Shown: positions 27,301 through 37,041, numbered from the stretch's first letter. The stretch: DNA of 64,000 nucleotides from Pseudomonas sp. SST3 (GCF_003325755.1 NZ_QORI02000004.1:124001-188000); one strand, 5' to 3'. Made by a program: numbers and translations. The notes: a model not told the origin generated them from the letters alone.

Positions 27301-27965
27301 TGCGCCTGTTACTGGTCGAAGACAATGTGCCGCTGGCCGATGAACTGATCGCCAGCCTTGGCCGCCAGGGTTACGCCACCGATTGGCTGGCCGATGGCCG
27401 CGACGCCGATTACCAGGGCACCAGCGAGCCCTACGATCTGATCGTTCTCGACCTCGGATTGCCTGGCAAGCCGGGGCTGGAGGTGCTCCGCGATTGGCGT
27501 GGCCGTGGCCTGGCGACGCCGGTGCTGATTCTCACGGCTCGCGATTCCTGGGCCGAGCGCATCGAAGGGCTGAAAGCCGGTGCCGACGACTATCTGACCA
27601 AGCCCTTCCACCCTGAAGAACTGTTGCTGCGCATCCAGGCACTGCTGCGCCGAGCCCATGGCGTGGCCAACCAGCCGCTGCTGCAGGTTGGCGGGGTGGC
27701 GCTGGACGAAGCACGTCAACGCTGCCGCAAGGACGACCAGGACATCGAACTGACCGCCGGCGAATTCCGCCTGCTGCGCTACTTCATGCTGCATCCCGGT
27801 CAGCTGCTATCCAAGACTCAATTGGCCGAACATCTTTATGACGGCGAAACCGAACGTGATTCCAATGTGATTGAAGTCCACGTCAACCGCCTGCGCGGCA
27901 AGCTCGGTCGCGAGCTGATCGAAACGCGGCGCGGTCAGGGCTATCGCTTCGGCGGCGCGCCTTGA
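27300..27965 (+). CDS. OmpR/PhoB-family response regulator (BqsR/CarR-like)
   Basis: A 221-residue regulator. The receiver domain has the acidic pocket (LVEDN), phospho-acceptor D51 (IVLDLGLPG) and K101 (YLTKPF). The winged-helix output domain follows from about residue 125 ([31 protein letters not shown]). It overlaps the kinase by 4 bp. The operon layout and the kinase motif suggest the BqsR/CarR group, which responds to Fe(II) or Ca(II) in P. aeruginosa; assignment is by inference. I found no clear TTAAG-N6-TTAAG box in front of the operon. Confidence 0.85.
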   Translation: MRLLLVEDNVPLADELIASLGRQGYATDWLADGRDADYQGTSEPYDLIVLDLGLPGKPGLEVLRDWRGRGLATPVLILTARDSWAERIEGLKAGADDYLTKPFHPEELLLRIQALLRRAHGVANQPLLQVGGVALDEARQRCRKDDQDIELTAGEFRLLRYFMLHPGQLLSKTQLAEHLYDGETERDSNVIEVHVNRLRGKLGRELIETRRGQGYRFGGAP

Positions 27966-29290
27966 AATCCATTCAGCGCAGCCTCAGCTTCGGGCTGATT
28001 GCAGGCCTGCTGCTGGTCGGCCTGCTATTGGTGCAGACCAGCCTGTGGCTGTTCGAAGCGGGCCTGCGGCGCAACCTGGCCATCGACCTGCGAGAGGAAA
28101 CCGAGGGGTTGCTGATCGCCGTGGTGCAGGGCCCGGACGGTTTCAAGCTGGACCCGAGTCGGCTTAACCCTCGCTACCAGCGGCCGTTTGCCGGCCACTA
28201 TTTCCGCATCGATCTGCCAGCGCAGAGCTGGCGGTCGCGCTCGCTATGGGATGCCGAACCGGCTTGGCCTACCAATAATGGGCTGGCCGATGAGCTGCTG
28301 CACGGCCCGCAGGATCAGCGGCTGCTGAGCTATCGCGCCGAATATCGCCGCGACGGCCAACCCATCGTCATCAACGTGGCGCGCGATTACACACCGATCC
28401 TCAAGAGCTTCGCTCAGGTTCGCCTCGGCGGCCTGGCGCTGGTCGGTCTGGCACTGCTGGTGTTTCTGCTGTTGCAACGCTATGCGGTCAAGCTCGCCAT
28501 GCGCCCACTGGAGCGCGCCCGTCAGCAGATCGCTCAGTTGCAGCAGGGCCAGCGCCAGCAACTGGACATCCAGGTGCCGGTCGAACTGCAACCATTGGTG
28601 GAGCAGATCAACCACTTGCTGGCGCATACCGACGACACGCTCAAGCGCTCGCGGCACGCCCTGGGCAATCTGGGTCATGCGCTGAAAACGCCGCTGGCGG
28701 TGCTCGCCAGCCTCGTTCGCCACGAAGAGCTGGCTGCTCATCCGCAACTGCAGGCGAATCTTCGTGAACAGCTGGAACAGATCCAGCAACGCGTCTCCCG
28801 CGAACTGGGACGCGCCCGCCTGGCTGGCGACGTATTGCCCGGCGGTTATTTCGACTGCGCCGAGGAGCTCGGTCCGCTATTCGAAACCCTGAACATGATC
28901 CACCGCCGCGACCTTCATCTGCATTGGCAGGCGCATGAAGGTTGTCGCCTGCCCTGGGATCGTGAAGACATGCTCGAGCTGCTCGGCAATCTGCTGGATA
29001 ACGCCTGCAAATTCGCCCGGTCTGAAGTGCTGCTGACGATCACGCAGTCGCCGGACGGCTATCTCATACAGGTAGAAGATGACGGACCGGGCATACCGAC
29101 CGAACGTCGCGAAGCGGTTCTGGAGCGCGGCATACGCCTCGACGAGCGTGCCGAAGGGCACGGCCTGGGGCTTGGCATCGTGCGGGATATTCTGGCTGCC
29201 TGGAACGGTCGGCTGACGTTGGAGCAAAGTGCGCTGGGCGGATTACGCGCAGGCATCGACCTGCCAGTGCAGAAGCGCAGGACGGAATAG
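27962..29290 (+). CDS. Sensor histidine kinase with periplasmic RExxE motif (BqsS/CarS-like)
   Basis: A 442-residue membrane kinase translated from a TTG overlapping the regulator stop. TM1 is about residues 10-32 and TM2 about 153-173, enclosing a periplasmic domain of roughly 120 residues. That domain begins with R44-E-E-T-E48, the RExxE pattern reported to sense Fe(II) in BqsS. HAMP-like sequence follows, then the H box NLGHALKTP (H239), N box DNACKFA, and DDGPGIP and GHGLGLGI of the ATPase domain. The H-box style is PhoQ-like. Ligand identity is inferred. Confidence 0.85.
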   Translation: MKSIQRSLSFGLIAGLLLVGLLLVQTSLWLFEAGLRRNLAIDLREETEGLLIAVVQGPDGFKLDPSRLNPRYQRPFAGHYFRIDLPAQSWRSRSLWDAEPAWPTNNGLADELLHGPQDQRLLSYRAEYRRDGQPIVINVARDYTPILKSFAQVRLGGLALVGLALLVFLLLQRYAVKLAMRPLERARQQIAQLQQGQRQQLDIQVPVELQPLVEQINHLLAHTDDTLKRSRHALGNLGHALKTPLAVLASLVRHEELAAHPQLQANLREQLEQIQQRVSRELGRARLAGDVLPGGYFDCAEELGPLFETLNMIHRRDLHLHWQAHEGCRLPWDREDMLELLGNLLDNACKFARSEVLLTITQSPDGYLIQVEDDGPGIPTERREAVLERGIRLDERAEGHGLGLGIVRDILAAWNGRLTLEQSALGGLRAGIDLPVQKRRTE

Positions 29291-29320
29291 TCAGATCACG
29301 GAAAAGCTAAAGGCGCGGGG

Positions 29321-29536
29321 TTATTGCGTGCGCGCCAGCTCTTTGCGCATGTCTTCGAGCATCGTTTCCACTAACAGGCCATTCTGCACCTGGCGGCCGG
29401 ACACCATGCGAATGGCCTCGGTGCCGTTGATTGGATAGCCGACGCGAACGACCAAGTATCCGTCGTCCTGCGGCTCCACGCGGGTCTTGTAATCAGCCGG
29501 AAAATTATCGGCAAGGTGACGGGACAGGGTTTTCAT
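29321..29536 (-). CDS. Small conserved-looking protein of unknown function
   Basis: A 71-residue protein (MKTLSRHLADNFPADYK start, PQDDGYLVVRVGYPINGTEA core). It has no signal peptide or membrane segment. GAGG lies five bases before the start at 29536, and an upstream in-frame start lacks one. Length and a central strand-rich segment recall small DUF1652-type Pseudomonas proteins, but I cannot assign it. It converges on the histidine kinase gene. Confidence 0.55.
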   Translation of the reverse strand: MKTLSRHLADNFPADYKTRVEPQDDGYLVVRVGYPINGTEAIRMVSGRQVQNGLLVETMLEDMRKELARTQ

Positions 29537-29652
29537 GAGTGCCTCGAGCGCTGAGTCTGAAACAAAGACCCAGCAATAAGCCTGGAGATTCCAAGCCACT
29601 CATCGGATGACCGCCTATCGACAAAAAACTGTAACGGTAAACCCGTCCAGGC

Positions 29653-29754
29653 TCACTTCCCCTCGCTTCGCCCGTAGGCCAACCAGGCCAGAACGCCCAT
29701 GCCGGCAAAAGCGGTTGCAGAGAAAAGCAGCGCATTCAGTAACAGGCTCATCAT
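29653..29754 (-). CDS. Possible 33-residue single-pass membrane protein
   Basis: A short frame beginning MMSLLLNALLFSATAFAG, continuing MGVLAWLAYGRSEGK and then a stop. It is one hydrophobic helix with a positively charged C-terminal end. AAGGA lies about seven bases before the first ATG (a second ATG follows directly). It has its own intergenic interval between the 71-residue gene and the WYL regulator. No homologue can be named; expression is unproven. Confidence 0.4.
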   Translation of the reverse strand: MMSLLLNALLFSATAFAGMGVLAWLAYGRSEGK

Positions 29755-29867
29755 GTTGTCATCCTTGCTCGGCTCGCTTGAAGTACGTACCGAATATATG
29801 TAGCTTCGCGCGACACGTCGAGCCACCTGATAGTCGCATGTAAAGTTTTCCGGCAGATGAGGCGAAT

Positions 29868-30737
29868 ATGAAAAGGAAGCAATCGATCAGTCAGATCCGC
29901 TGGGATCTGGCGCTGCGCTACCGGCTGATCGAGACGATAGCCTGGTGGGAAGGCCGCCTGACCACGGGCCACCTGATGCAAAGTTTCGGCATCAGCCGGC
30001 AGCAAGCCTCGAAGGACATCAATACCTATCTCAACGAGCATGCGCCGAATAACCTTACATATGACCGTCATCTGAAGGGCTACAAGCCGAGCAAACAGTT
30101 CGAACCGCTGTTCATCGATGGCAGCGCCAGCGCCTACCTGCACCTGCTCGATCAGAACCGTGACCGCGCCCCGCATATAGAAGGGCTGGCGCTGGCCTAT
30201 GCGCACACCGAAGTACTGCACATGCCCGACCGCAGCATCCGCCCGGAAGTGCTGCGGCCGATTCTGCGCGCCTGTCGCGAGGGGCTGCGGCTGGAAACCG
30301 AGTACGTCTCCCTCGCCCACCCGGAGGTGGAGATCCGCGTGATGGCGCCGCATACGCTGGTCTTCACCGGCACCCGCTGGCATGTACGTGCCTATTGCGA
30401 GAAGAACCGCGGCTACCGTGATTTCGTCCTCAGCCGTTTCCGCGGCGAGCCGGACCTGATGGACGAGAGCGAGAATAGGATCGAGCAGGACGAGGCATGG
30501 AATACGCCGATTGAAGTGATCATCGAGCCCGATACGCGACTGACACCGGAGCAGAAAGCAATCATCGAGGTCGACTACGGAATGGATGATTGTGCGCTGC
30601 GCATCGCGACCCGTGGAGCGCTGGTGCAGTACGTGCTGCAGCGCTATCAGATCGATCCGAACACCGTGCAGGCGAATGCGGCGGCGCAGCAGATTCAGGT
30701 GAGGAATCTTCAGGCGCTGAAGGCGTGGTTGTACTGA
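29868..30737 (+). CDS. WYL-domain transcriptional regulator
   Basis: A 289-residue protein with an N-terminal winged helix (RLTTGHLMQSFGISRQQASKD), a central WYL-type ligand domain (about residues 130-210, with WHVRAYCEKNRGYRDFVLSRF) and a C-terminal WCX-like domain. This is the architecture of CapW/BrxR-type regulators, which sense nucleic acid or nucleotide ligands and often control defence or DNA-repair genes. No CBASS, BREX or other defence genes are nearby; the next gene is sbcD, 826 bp away across a repeat region. A link to sbcDC is possible but unproven. Confidence 0.82.
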   Translation: MKRKQSISQIRWDLALRYRLIETIAWWEGRLTTGHLMQSFGISRQQASKDINTYLNEHAPNNLTYDRHLKGYKPSKQFEPLFIDGSASAYLHLLDQNRDRAPHIEGLALAYAHTEVLHMPDRSIRPEVLRPILRACREGLRLETEYVSLAHPEVEIRVMAPHTLVFTGTRWHVRAYCEKNRGYRDFVLSRFRGEPDLMDESENRIEQDEAWNTPIEVIIEPDTRLTPEQKAIIEVDYGMDDCALRIATRGALVQYVLQRYQIDPNTVQANAAAQQIQVRNLQALKAWLY

Positions 30738-31563
30738 TGACTACGCCACGCCGCAACGCCGCTTTTCGTAGGAGCCAGCTTGCTGGCGATCCGGGCTGGA
30801 GCTCGGCGCCGAATACGTGCACCGCGCTTTTCTCGCTAAAACGCACAGCCCAATTACACCCCCGCTCCGGCGCTTTTCGTAGGAGCGAGCTTGCTCGCGA
30901 AATGGTGCTGGCAGCACGTACATTTTTATATGGCGCCGCGCTTTCCTCAGCCCAACCCACAGGTTGCGCCTTGCACGGCGCGTCACGAGGGGCCATCCCT
31001 GGCCCATCGCTCCTCGCTCGGCATCCATGCCTCGCGCCCCCCTACGCAACGCCTACGCTCGGCCTCCTGAAGGGGGCTCGGATCCGAGTCGCCTGTAAGT
31101 CGGCGAATGAATTGGAAAACAACGTTCCGCTTTTCCATCAATTGCACGACCGAACGGACAACACCAAACCGCCCCTTTCAGACGGCCGAATGGAATCGCT
31201 GCGTAGAGGGGTGAGCGGCATGGATGCCGCGAAAGCCGTGAAGGGCCATGGATGGCCCTTGCGCGGCGACCCTCGGAGCAGCGATGGAATAAGGGAAGTC
31301 GAGCGCAGCGAGACCCGGATGCAGGGGCAAGCGTTTTTGGTTACTTTTTCCGCGTCTGGAAAAAGTGACTCGCCGTGCAAGGCGAAACCTGTAGGCCCAG
31401 CCGAGGAAAGCGCGGCGCCATACAAATATGGCCGTGCCGCCACAGCTTCGCGAGCAAGCTCGCTCCTACAAAGAGCGATGAACCCACCGCACGAATCGCG
31501 ATCTCCCAGCCTAGCCAACGAACGCGTAACACCACGCCACCCCACTCAAAAAAGCCCCCGCCC
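30738..31563. repeat. REP copies and a long imperfect inverted repeat upstream of sbcDC
   Basis: The 826-bp gap has no convincing gene. It holds three REP sequences: GCCAGCTTGCTGGC type at 30767-30788, GTAGGAGCGAGCTTGCTCGCGAA at 30879-30901, and its inverse at 31447-31469. From the two outer REPs inward, about 30879-31075 and 31172-31469 are inverted copies of one element. Examples are GCCTTGCACGGCG at 30968 against CGCCGTGCAAGGC at 31371, and GGCATCCATGCC at 31020 against GGCATGGATGCC at 31217. The right arm has about 100 extra bases (31268-31366) including a hairpin ACTTTTTCC/GGAAAAAGT at 31343-31366. The spacer of about 95 bp is unrelated. Confidence 0.75.
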
Positions 31564-32799
31564 ATGCGCCTGATCCACACCTCCGACTGGCACCTCGGCC
31601 AGACCCTCCACGGCCAGGACCGCGATTACGAACACGCGCAGTTCCTCGCATGGCTGCTCGGCCAGCTGACCGTCCACCAGCCGGACGCCCTGCTGATCGC
31701 CGGCGATATCTTCGACACGGTCAACCCGCCGCTCAAAGCCCAGGAACGCCTCTACGACTTCATCGTCAGCGCCCACGAAAAGCTGCCGCAACTGGATATC
31801 GTAATGATCGCCGGCAATCACGATTCCGGCGGGCGCATCGAGCTGCCTGGACCGTTGATGAAGCGCCTCAACGCCCACGCCATCGGCCGCATCAGTTGGC
31901 TGGCGGACCACCAGCTCGATCATGGCCGGCTGCTGGTACCGCTGCATGACGCCAAGGGCCAGGTAGCAGGATGGTGCCTCGCCCTGCCCTTCCTGCGCCC
32001 GACGGAAGTCACCGGCGGCGAGGCGGGCGAGGACTACATGGCCGGCATCCGTTACGTCCACCAGCACCTGATCGCAGCGGCAGAAGCCTTGCGCCAGCCC
32101 GGCCAGGCGCTGATCGCCATGAGCCACGCACACATGGCGGGCGGCGCGGTCTCCGAAGATTCGGAGCGCAACATCGTCATCGGCAACGCCGAGGCGCTGC
32201 CGGCCAGCCTGTTTCCCGAGCCCATCGCCTACGTCGCCCTCGGCCACCTGCACAAGCCGCAGAAGGTCGCCGGGCAGGAACGCATCCGCTACAGCGGCTC
32301 GCCGCTGCCGCTGTCGTTTGGGGAGATCAACTATCCCCATCAGGTGCTGCTGGTGAGCGTTGACGGCGACCAGCTGGGCAACATCGAAAGTCTGCCCGTG
32401 CCGCGCGCCGTCGAAATGATCCGCATCGGTCGTGCGCCCCTGGCCGAGGTGATCAGCCAGCTCGAAGCCCTGCCGCCGGTGGGCCTGTTTGCCGAGAACC
32501 CGCCCTGGCTGGAGGTGCGCGTACAGCTCGACGAACCGCTGCCGGACCTGCGCCAGCGCATCGAAACGGCCCTCGATGGCAAGGCCTGTCGCCTGGTACG
32601 CATTGCCAGCGAATACGCCGGCAAGCGCGGTGAGGCTGAGTCCGAGGTGCTGCTCGGCCTCGACCAGATCACCCCGCAAGAACTCTTTGCCCGCGCCTGG
32701 GAAGAGCAGTTCGGCAACCCACCGGATGAGCAGGCGCTGGACGATTTCGCCAGCCTGCTGCAAGGCGTCGAGTTCACTGGCGAAGGAGACGCCCGATGA
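31564..32799 (+). CDS. sbcD: Nuclease SbcCD subunit D
   Basis: A 411-residue Mre11-type nuclease with the metal motifs in order: HTSDWHLGQ, GDIFDT, GNHDSGG, SHAHMAGG and GHLHKPQ. With SbcC it cuts hairpins and DNA ends and processes long palindromes. The start at 31564 gives the family N-terminus MRLIHTSDWH; upstream in-frame sequence to 31375 belongs to the repeat region. It overlaps sbcC by 4 bp (ATGA). Confidence 0.95.
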   Translation: MRLIHTSDWHLGQTLHGQDRDYEHAQFLAWLLGQLTVHQPDALLIAGDIFDTVNPPLKAQERLYDFIVSAHEKLPQLDIVMIAGNHDSGGRIELPGPLMKRLNAHAIGRISWLADHQLDHGRLLVPLHDAKGQVAGWCLALPFLRPTEVTGGEAGEDYMAGIRYVHQHLIAAAEALRQPGQALIAMSHAHMAGGAVSEDSERNIVIGNAEALPASLFPEPIAYVALGHLHKPQKVAGQERIRYSGSPLPLSFGEINYPHQVLLVSVDGDQLGNIESLPVPRAVEMIRIGRAPLAEVISQLEALPPVGLFAENPPWLEVRVQLDEPLPDLRQRIETALDGKACRLVRIASEYAGKRGEAESEVLLGLDQITPQELFARAWEEQFGNPPDEQALDDFASLLQGVEFTGEGDAR

Positions 32800-35700
32800 A
32801 GATCCTGGCCATTCGCCTGAAAAACCTCGCCTCGCTGGCCGGCGAGCAGGTTATCGACTTCACCGCTGAACCCCTGGCCAGCGCCGGCCTGTTCGCCATC
32901 ACCGGGCCAACCGGTGCCGGCAAGAGCACCATTCTCGATGCCTTGTGCCTGGCGCTTTTCGGCAGCACGCCACGTCTAGATGGCGCCTCACTGCTGAGCA
33001 AGGTGCCTGACGGCAGCGATGAAATCGGCAGCGGCGACGAGCGCAACCTGCTGCGTCGCGGTTGCGGTAGCGGCTACGCGGAAGTGAATTTCGTCGGCGT
33101 GGACGGCCATCGCTACCGCGCCCGCTGGGAGGTCAAGCGCGCCCGAGAGAAGGTTGACGGCCGCTTGCAGGCGAGCAGCCAGAGCCTGCTCGACCTGGAT
33201 CGCGACCAGTTGCTGGCCAGCGGCAAGAAACGCGAGTTCAAGGAATTGCTCGAAGCCAAGCTCGGCCTGACCCTGCCGCAGTTCACCCGCGCCGTGCTGC
33301 TGGCACAAAGCGAGTTCTCGGCTTTTCTCAAGGCCGACGACAACGACCGCGGCACGCTGCTGGAAAAACTCACCGACACCGGTCTCTACAGCCGCCTCGG
33401 CCAGGCCGCCTTCGAAGCCGCCAAGCGCGCCCGCGAAGCACTGACCGCCCTGCAACAACAAGCCAGCGGCGTGCAGCCGCTGGAGCCCGAAGCGCGCCAT
33501 ACACTCGAAGCCCAGCACCAGGCGCAACTGGCCGAGCTCAAAACGCTGCAGCAACAGCTCGAAACGCTCAAGCAACAACGCCAGTGGTTGCAGGATCTCA
33601 CACGCTTGCAAAGCGAACGCGACAACGCCAGGCAGCAGCTGACCGAGGCTGAAACGGAGTTTGAAGACCTGGCCGACGCCCGCCGTATTCTCGGGCTGTT
33701 CGAGCTGCTGGCACCGCAACGACACCGCTTCATCCGCGAGAGCGAACTGGCGCCGCAGCTGACGAAGGTCGAGGAAAACCTGGCGCGTCATCAACGCGAG
33801 CACAGCGTGGTGCAGCGCCGGCTCGACGAGCTGGAGCAGCTCTGCCACGCCTCGACCGGGGCACTGAAAGCCGCCGAACAGGCGCTCAAGGCCGCCGAAC
33901 CCCAGCTCGCCCAGGCGCGCCGCGAAGAAGAACACTTAAGCCATCTAGGCAATGATCTGGATGATGCACGCCGGCAAGCCGACCAGGCCGAAGCCGCGAC
34001 CAAGGCCGGTGAACAGACCCTCGCTCAGCTGCGCCAGCAGCAGGACCAGGCCGCCACGCAACTGGCGGCCCTGACCGAAGGGCTTGCCCGCAGCGCCGAG
34101 CTGCAGCCGTTGTGCGCGGCCTGGAATGGCTACCGACCGCGCCTGCAACAAGCCGTGCAGATTGCGGCTCGTCTGCAACAAGGCCGTCAAGAGCTCCCGG
34201 CTCTGGAAACGGCTGCCAAGACTGCCGAAACCGCACAGGTGCAGGCACGCCAGGCGCTCGATGAGCTGCAGGCAGGCATTGGCGGTGAAACGGGCCTGGC
34301 CGAGCAGCTCGCCCAGCTCAACACTCGGCTTGATGCCTGGCGCGAAGCCCTGCGTGAAGGCGAAAACCTGCATGGGATCTGGTCCCGCCAGCAGCAACTG
34401 GTCAGTCAGCAACAGGCGTTACTCGACGAGCAAAGCCGCCAGCAATCCGAACTCGACGCCCTGACCCACGCCGGCAAGCTCGCTCGCAGCGAACGCGACG
34501 ATGCGGAAAAGGCGCTCAAGGTGGTGCAGGCACTGCTGGATCGCCAACGCCTGGCCCGCAGCGCCAATGTCGAAGCCTTGCGCGCGGCGCTGGTTACAGG
34601 CGAACCGTGTAGCGTCTGCGGCAGCCTCGAGCATCCCTGGCATGACGGCAAAGCGCTGCTCGCCGCCTTCGATCAGGGTGACGAACGCGAACTCGAACTG
34701 GCCCAGCAACACCTGAAAACCCACGATGAAAAACTCCAAACGCTGCGTGACCAGCACATCGCGTTGACGACAGGTATCAAACAGAACGGGCAGCGACACG
34801 CGGAAATCGCCGATGAACGGGCGAAGTTGGAATCGCAACTGGTAGCTCTACCACTCTATGCCGAACTGCTGAGCGAGGCGGAAACGGAGCGTCAACGCTG
34901 GCTCGATACGCGACTCGCCACGCTCAGAACAGACATCACCGCGGCCAGCGCCCGTCAGCGTGAACTGCTGGCGTTGCAGCAACGCAGCGAAACCCTGCAG
35001 AGCGCCTGGCAGCGCGCACGCGACACCTGCGTACAGGCGACACAGAGGCTCACCGGCCAGCGCGACGCCATCGCCCGTGACGAAGAACGGCTGGACGAAG
35101 AGCTGGCCGAATTCGCCAATCTGCTGCCCGCCGCCCTGCTCGCCCGTTGGCGCGAGGCGCCTGCCGAGACCTTCATGCAGCTAGACAGCCAGGTCGCGGC
35201 GCGGCGTCAGCAGGTCGACCAGCAGACCGAGGTCGCCGAGGAGCAACAGCAGCGCCAGACCGCCCTGGAACGCGAGCAATTGCAGCAACAGCATCGTCTC
35301 GACCAATACAAGGCATGCGCCGCTCGCCTCGCCGACCTCGAAGCCCGCGAACGGGCCTGCCGCCAGAGCCTGCGCGAACGCCTCGGCGAGCAGCCCAGCA
35401 CCCAGATCTGGCAGCAGCACCTGGAAAAGGCCATCCTGACCGCTCGCCAGCAACAAGCCGACACCGACCGACAACTGAACGAGGCGCGCGTCGAACGGAC
35501 TCGACTCGCCAGTGAACAACAGAGCTGCAGCCAACGACGCGACGAGCTGCTAGACGAACGCAAAGCGCTTGGAGAAGAGCTCGCCGCCTGGCGCGCCGCG
35601 CATCCCGATCTGGACGATGCGAGCCTGGCGCAACTGCTGCAACTGGACGACGCCTTGCTCACCGAAGCGCGCGAACGCCTGCGCGCCAACACCGAACAGC

Positions 35701-36449
35701 TCGCCCGCAGCCGCGAACGGCTGGACGGCTGTACGCAGCGACTCGCTATGCATCAGGCCGGGCAACCCGATGCCCCCGATGGCGAAACCCTCGAACACCT
35801 CTATCGGCAGCAGTTGTCCGGTTGCGAACTAGCCGAACAACGCAGCGCCGAAACCCGCGCGGCGTTGCTCGACGATGACCGTCGCCGCAACCAGAGCCAG
35901 ACGCTGCTGGGGCAGATCGCCGAAGCCACCACCGAAAGCCAGCGCTGGGGGCGCATTGCCGCGCTGATCGGTTCGAGCGACGGCGGCGCCTTCCGCAAGA
36001 TCGCTCAGGCCTACAACCTCGACCTGCTGGTGCAGCACGCCAATGTGCAGCTGCGCCAGTTGGCCAGGCGTTACCGGCTCAAGCGTGGCGGTAGCCCGCT
36101 GGGGTTGTTGGTGATGGATACGGAAATGGGCGACGAACTGCGCTCGGTGCATTCGCTGTCGGGCGGCGAGACCTTTCTCGTCTCGCTGGCTCTGGCGCTG
36201 GGCCTGGCCTCGATGGCGTCGAGCAAGCTGAAGATCGAGTCGCTGTTCATCGACGAAGGCTTCGGGAGTCTGGACCCGGAGTCTCTGCAAATAGCCATGG
36301 ACGCGCTGGATTCGCTGCAGGCCCAGGGGCGCAAGGTCGCGGTGATTTCACACGTGGCGGAGATGCACGAGCGCATCCCGGTGCAGATCCAAGTGCAGCG
36401 ACAGGGCAACGGTCAGAGCGGACTGCGGATCACTGGCGGGACCGCCTGA
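32796..36449 (+). CDS. sbcC: Nuclease SbcCD subunit C
   Basis: A 1,217-residue SMC/Rad50-type ATPase: N-terminal Walker A GPTGAGKST (residues 37-45), two very long glutamine-rich coiled-coil arms, a zinc hook CSVC at C605/C608 in the middle, and a C-terminal ATPase half with SLSGGETFLVSLALALGL signature and LFIDEGFGSLD Walker B. It dimerises through the hook and drives SbcD. A terminator follows immediately. Length is slightly above the E. coli protein (1,048). Confidence 0.96.
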   Translation: MKILAIRLKNLASLAGEQVIDFTAEPLASAGLFAITGPTGAGKSTILDALCLALFGSTPRLDGASLLSKVPDGSDEIGSGDERNLLRRGCGSGYAEVNFVGVDGHRYRARWEVKRAREKVDGRLQASSQSLLDLDRDQLLASGKKREFKELLEAKLGLTLPQFTRAVLLAQSEFSAFLKADDNDRGTLLEKLTDTGLYSRLGQAAFEAAKRAREALTALQQQASGVQPLEPEARHTLEAQHQAQLAELKTLQQQLETLKQQRQWLQDLTRLQSERDNARQQLTEAETEFEDLADARRILGLFELLAPQRHRFIRESELAPQLTKVEENLARHQREHSVVQRRLDELEQLCHASTGALKAAEQALKAAEPQLAQARREEEHLSHLGNDLDDARRQADQAEAATKAGEQTLAQLRQQQDQAATQLAALTEGLARSAELQPLCAAWNGYRPRLQQAVQIAARLQQGRQELPALETAAKTAETAQVQARQALDELQAGIGGETGLAEQLAQLNTRLDAWREALREGENLHGIWSRQQQLVSQQQALLDEQSRQQSELDALTHAGKLARSERDDAEKALKVVQALLDRQRLARSANVEALRAALVTGEPCSVCGSLEHPWHDGKALLAAFDQGDERELELAQQHLKTHDEKLQTLRDQHIALTTGIKQNGQRHAEIADERAKLESQLVALPLYAELLSEAETERQRWLDTRLATLRTDITAASARQRELLALQQRSETLQSAWQRARDTCVQATQRLTGQRDAIARDEERLDEELAEFANLLPAALLARWREAPAETFMQLDSQVAARRQQVDQQTEVAEEQQQRQTALEREQLQQQHRLDQYKACAARLADLEARERACRQSLRERLGEQPSTQIWQQHLEKAILTARQQQADTDRQLNEARVERTRLASEQQSCSQRRDELLDERKALGEELAAWRAAHPDLDDASLAQLLQLDDALLTEARERLRANTEQLARSRERLDGCTQRLAMHQAGQPDAPDGETLEHLYRQQLSGCELAEQRSAETRAALLDDDRRRNQSQTLLGQIAEATTESQRWGRIAALIGSSDGGAFRKIAQAYNLDLLVQHANVQLRQLARRYRLKRGGSPLGLLVMDTEMGDELRSVHSLSGGETFLVSLALALGLASMASSKLKIESLFIDEGFGSLDPESLQIAMDALDSLQAQGRKVAVISHVAEMHERIPVQIQVQRQGNGQSGLRITGGTA

Positions 36450-36481
36450 GCGGCCCTCAACAGGGCGTGGGCCGCTTTAAT
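36450..36481 (+). terminator. Likely terminator of sbcDC
   Basis: Stem GCGGCCC (36450-36456) with GGGCCGC (36469-36475) and a 12-base loop, followed by TTTAATTAA. It starts at the sbcC stop codon end and precedes the convergent cytochrome b561 gene. The T-tract is short, so efficiency is uncertain. Confidence 0.6.
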
Positions 36482-36510
36482 TAACTGCGGGGGGCGGTTG
36501 CGTGGCGGCG

Positions 36511-37041
36511 TCAGCGCACCAGCGGCAACATGCCCTTGAGCACGTCATCGCGACGCACGTAGTGATGCCAGAGAGCAATACCGGCATGGCCGAGGATCAG
36601 CGCAAATAGCAGGTACTGGCCGGCAATATGAAGATCCTTCGCCACGCCGCGAACACCGGAGGAGAACGGCAGCGGCCCGATTTCCACCCACCAGAACAGG
36701 TTGACCGGCTTACTGCCGAACAGCAGCCCGGAGATCGGCATCAACAACAGCAGCAGGTAGAGCAGCCCGTGCCCGACCTTGGCGGCGAGCTGTTGCGACA
36801 GGGATTGTTCATGCGCCAGCTGTTGCGGCGGAACATGGCGGCCGCGATAGACCAGGCGCAACAGGGTAAGCACCAGTACCAGGACACCCAGGGATTTGTG
36901 CAGGGTGAACACGCCACCCTTACCACCCAGCAAAGGTGCGAACAGGTCGGCACCGTAAGGCAAGGCAACGATGATCAGCACCAGCAGGGCGCTGAGCCAA
37001 TGGAACCCGATCTGTATCGGGGTAAAGCGTGCAGTTGTCAT
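36511..37041 (-). CDS. Cytochrome b561 family protein
   Basis: A 176-residue four-helix membrane protein with haem-ligand histidines in the family positions: IGFHWLSALLV in helix 1, FTLHKSLGVLVL in helix 2, KVGHGLLYLL in helix 3 and KDLHIAGQYLLF in helix 4. Such proteins transfer electrons between quinone or superoxide and periplasmic partners; pseudomonads carry several copies. It is monocistronic. The start MTTARFTPIQIGFHW is the usual family N-terminus. Confidence 0.88.
   Translation of the reverse strand: MTTARFTPIQIGFHWLSALLVLIIVALPYGADLFAPLLGGKGGVFTLHKSLGVLVLVLTLLRLVYRGRHVPPQQLAHEQSLSQQLAAKVGHGLLYLLLLLMPISGLLFGSKPVNLFWWVEIGPLPFSSGVRGVAKDLHIAGQYLLFALILGHAGIALWHHYVRRDDVLKGMLPLVR

Noticed and set aside
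30766..31469. REP cluster as a CRISPR array
   Set aside because: Repeats are few, inverted, unevenly spaced and there are no cas genes.
30590..31573. Open frame of 327 codons across the gap before sbcD
   Set aside because: It runs through REP and inverted-repeat DNA in all parts, so the translation is repeat-derived.
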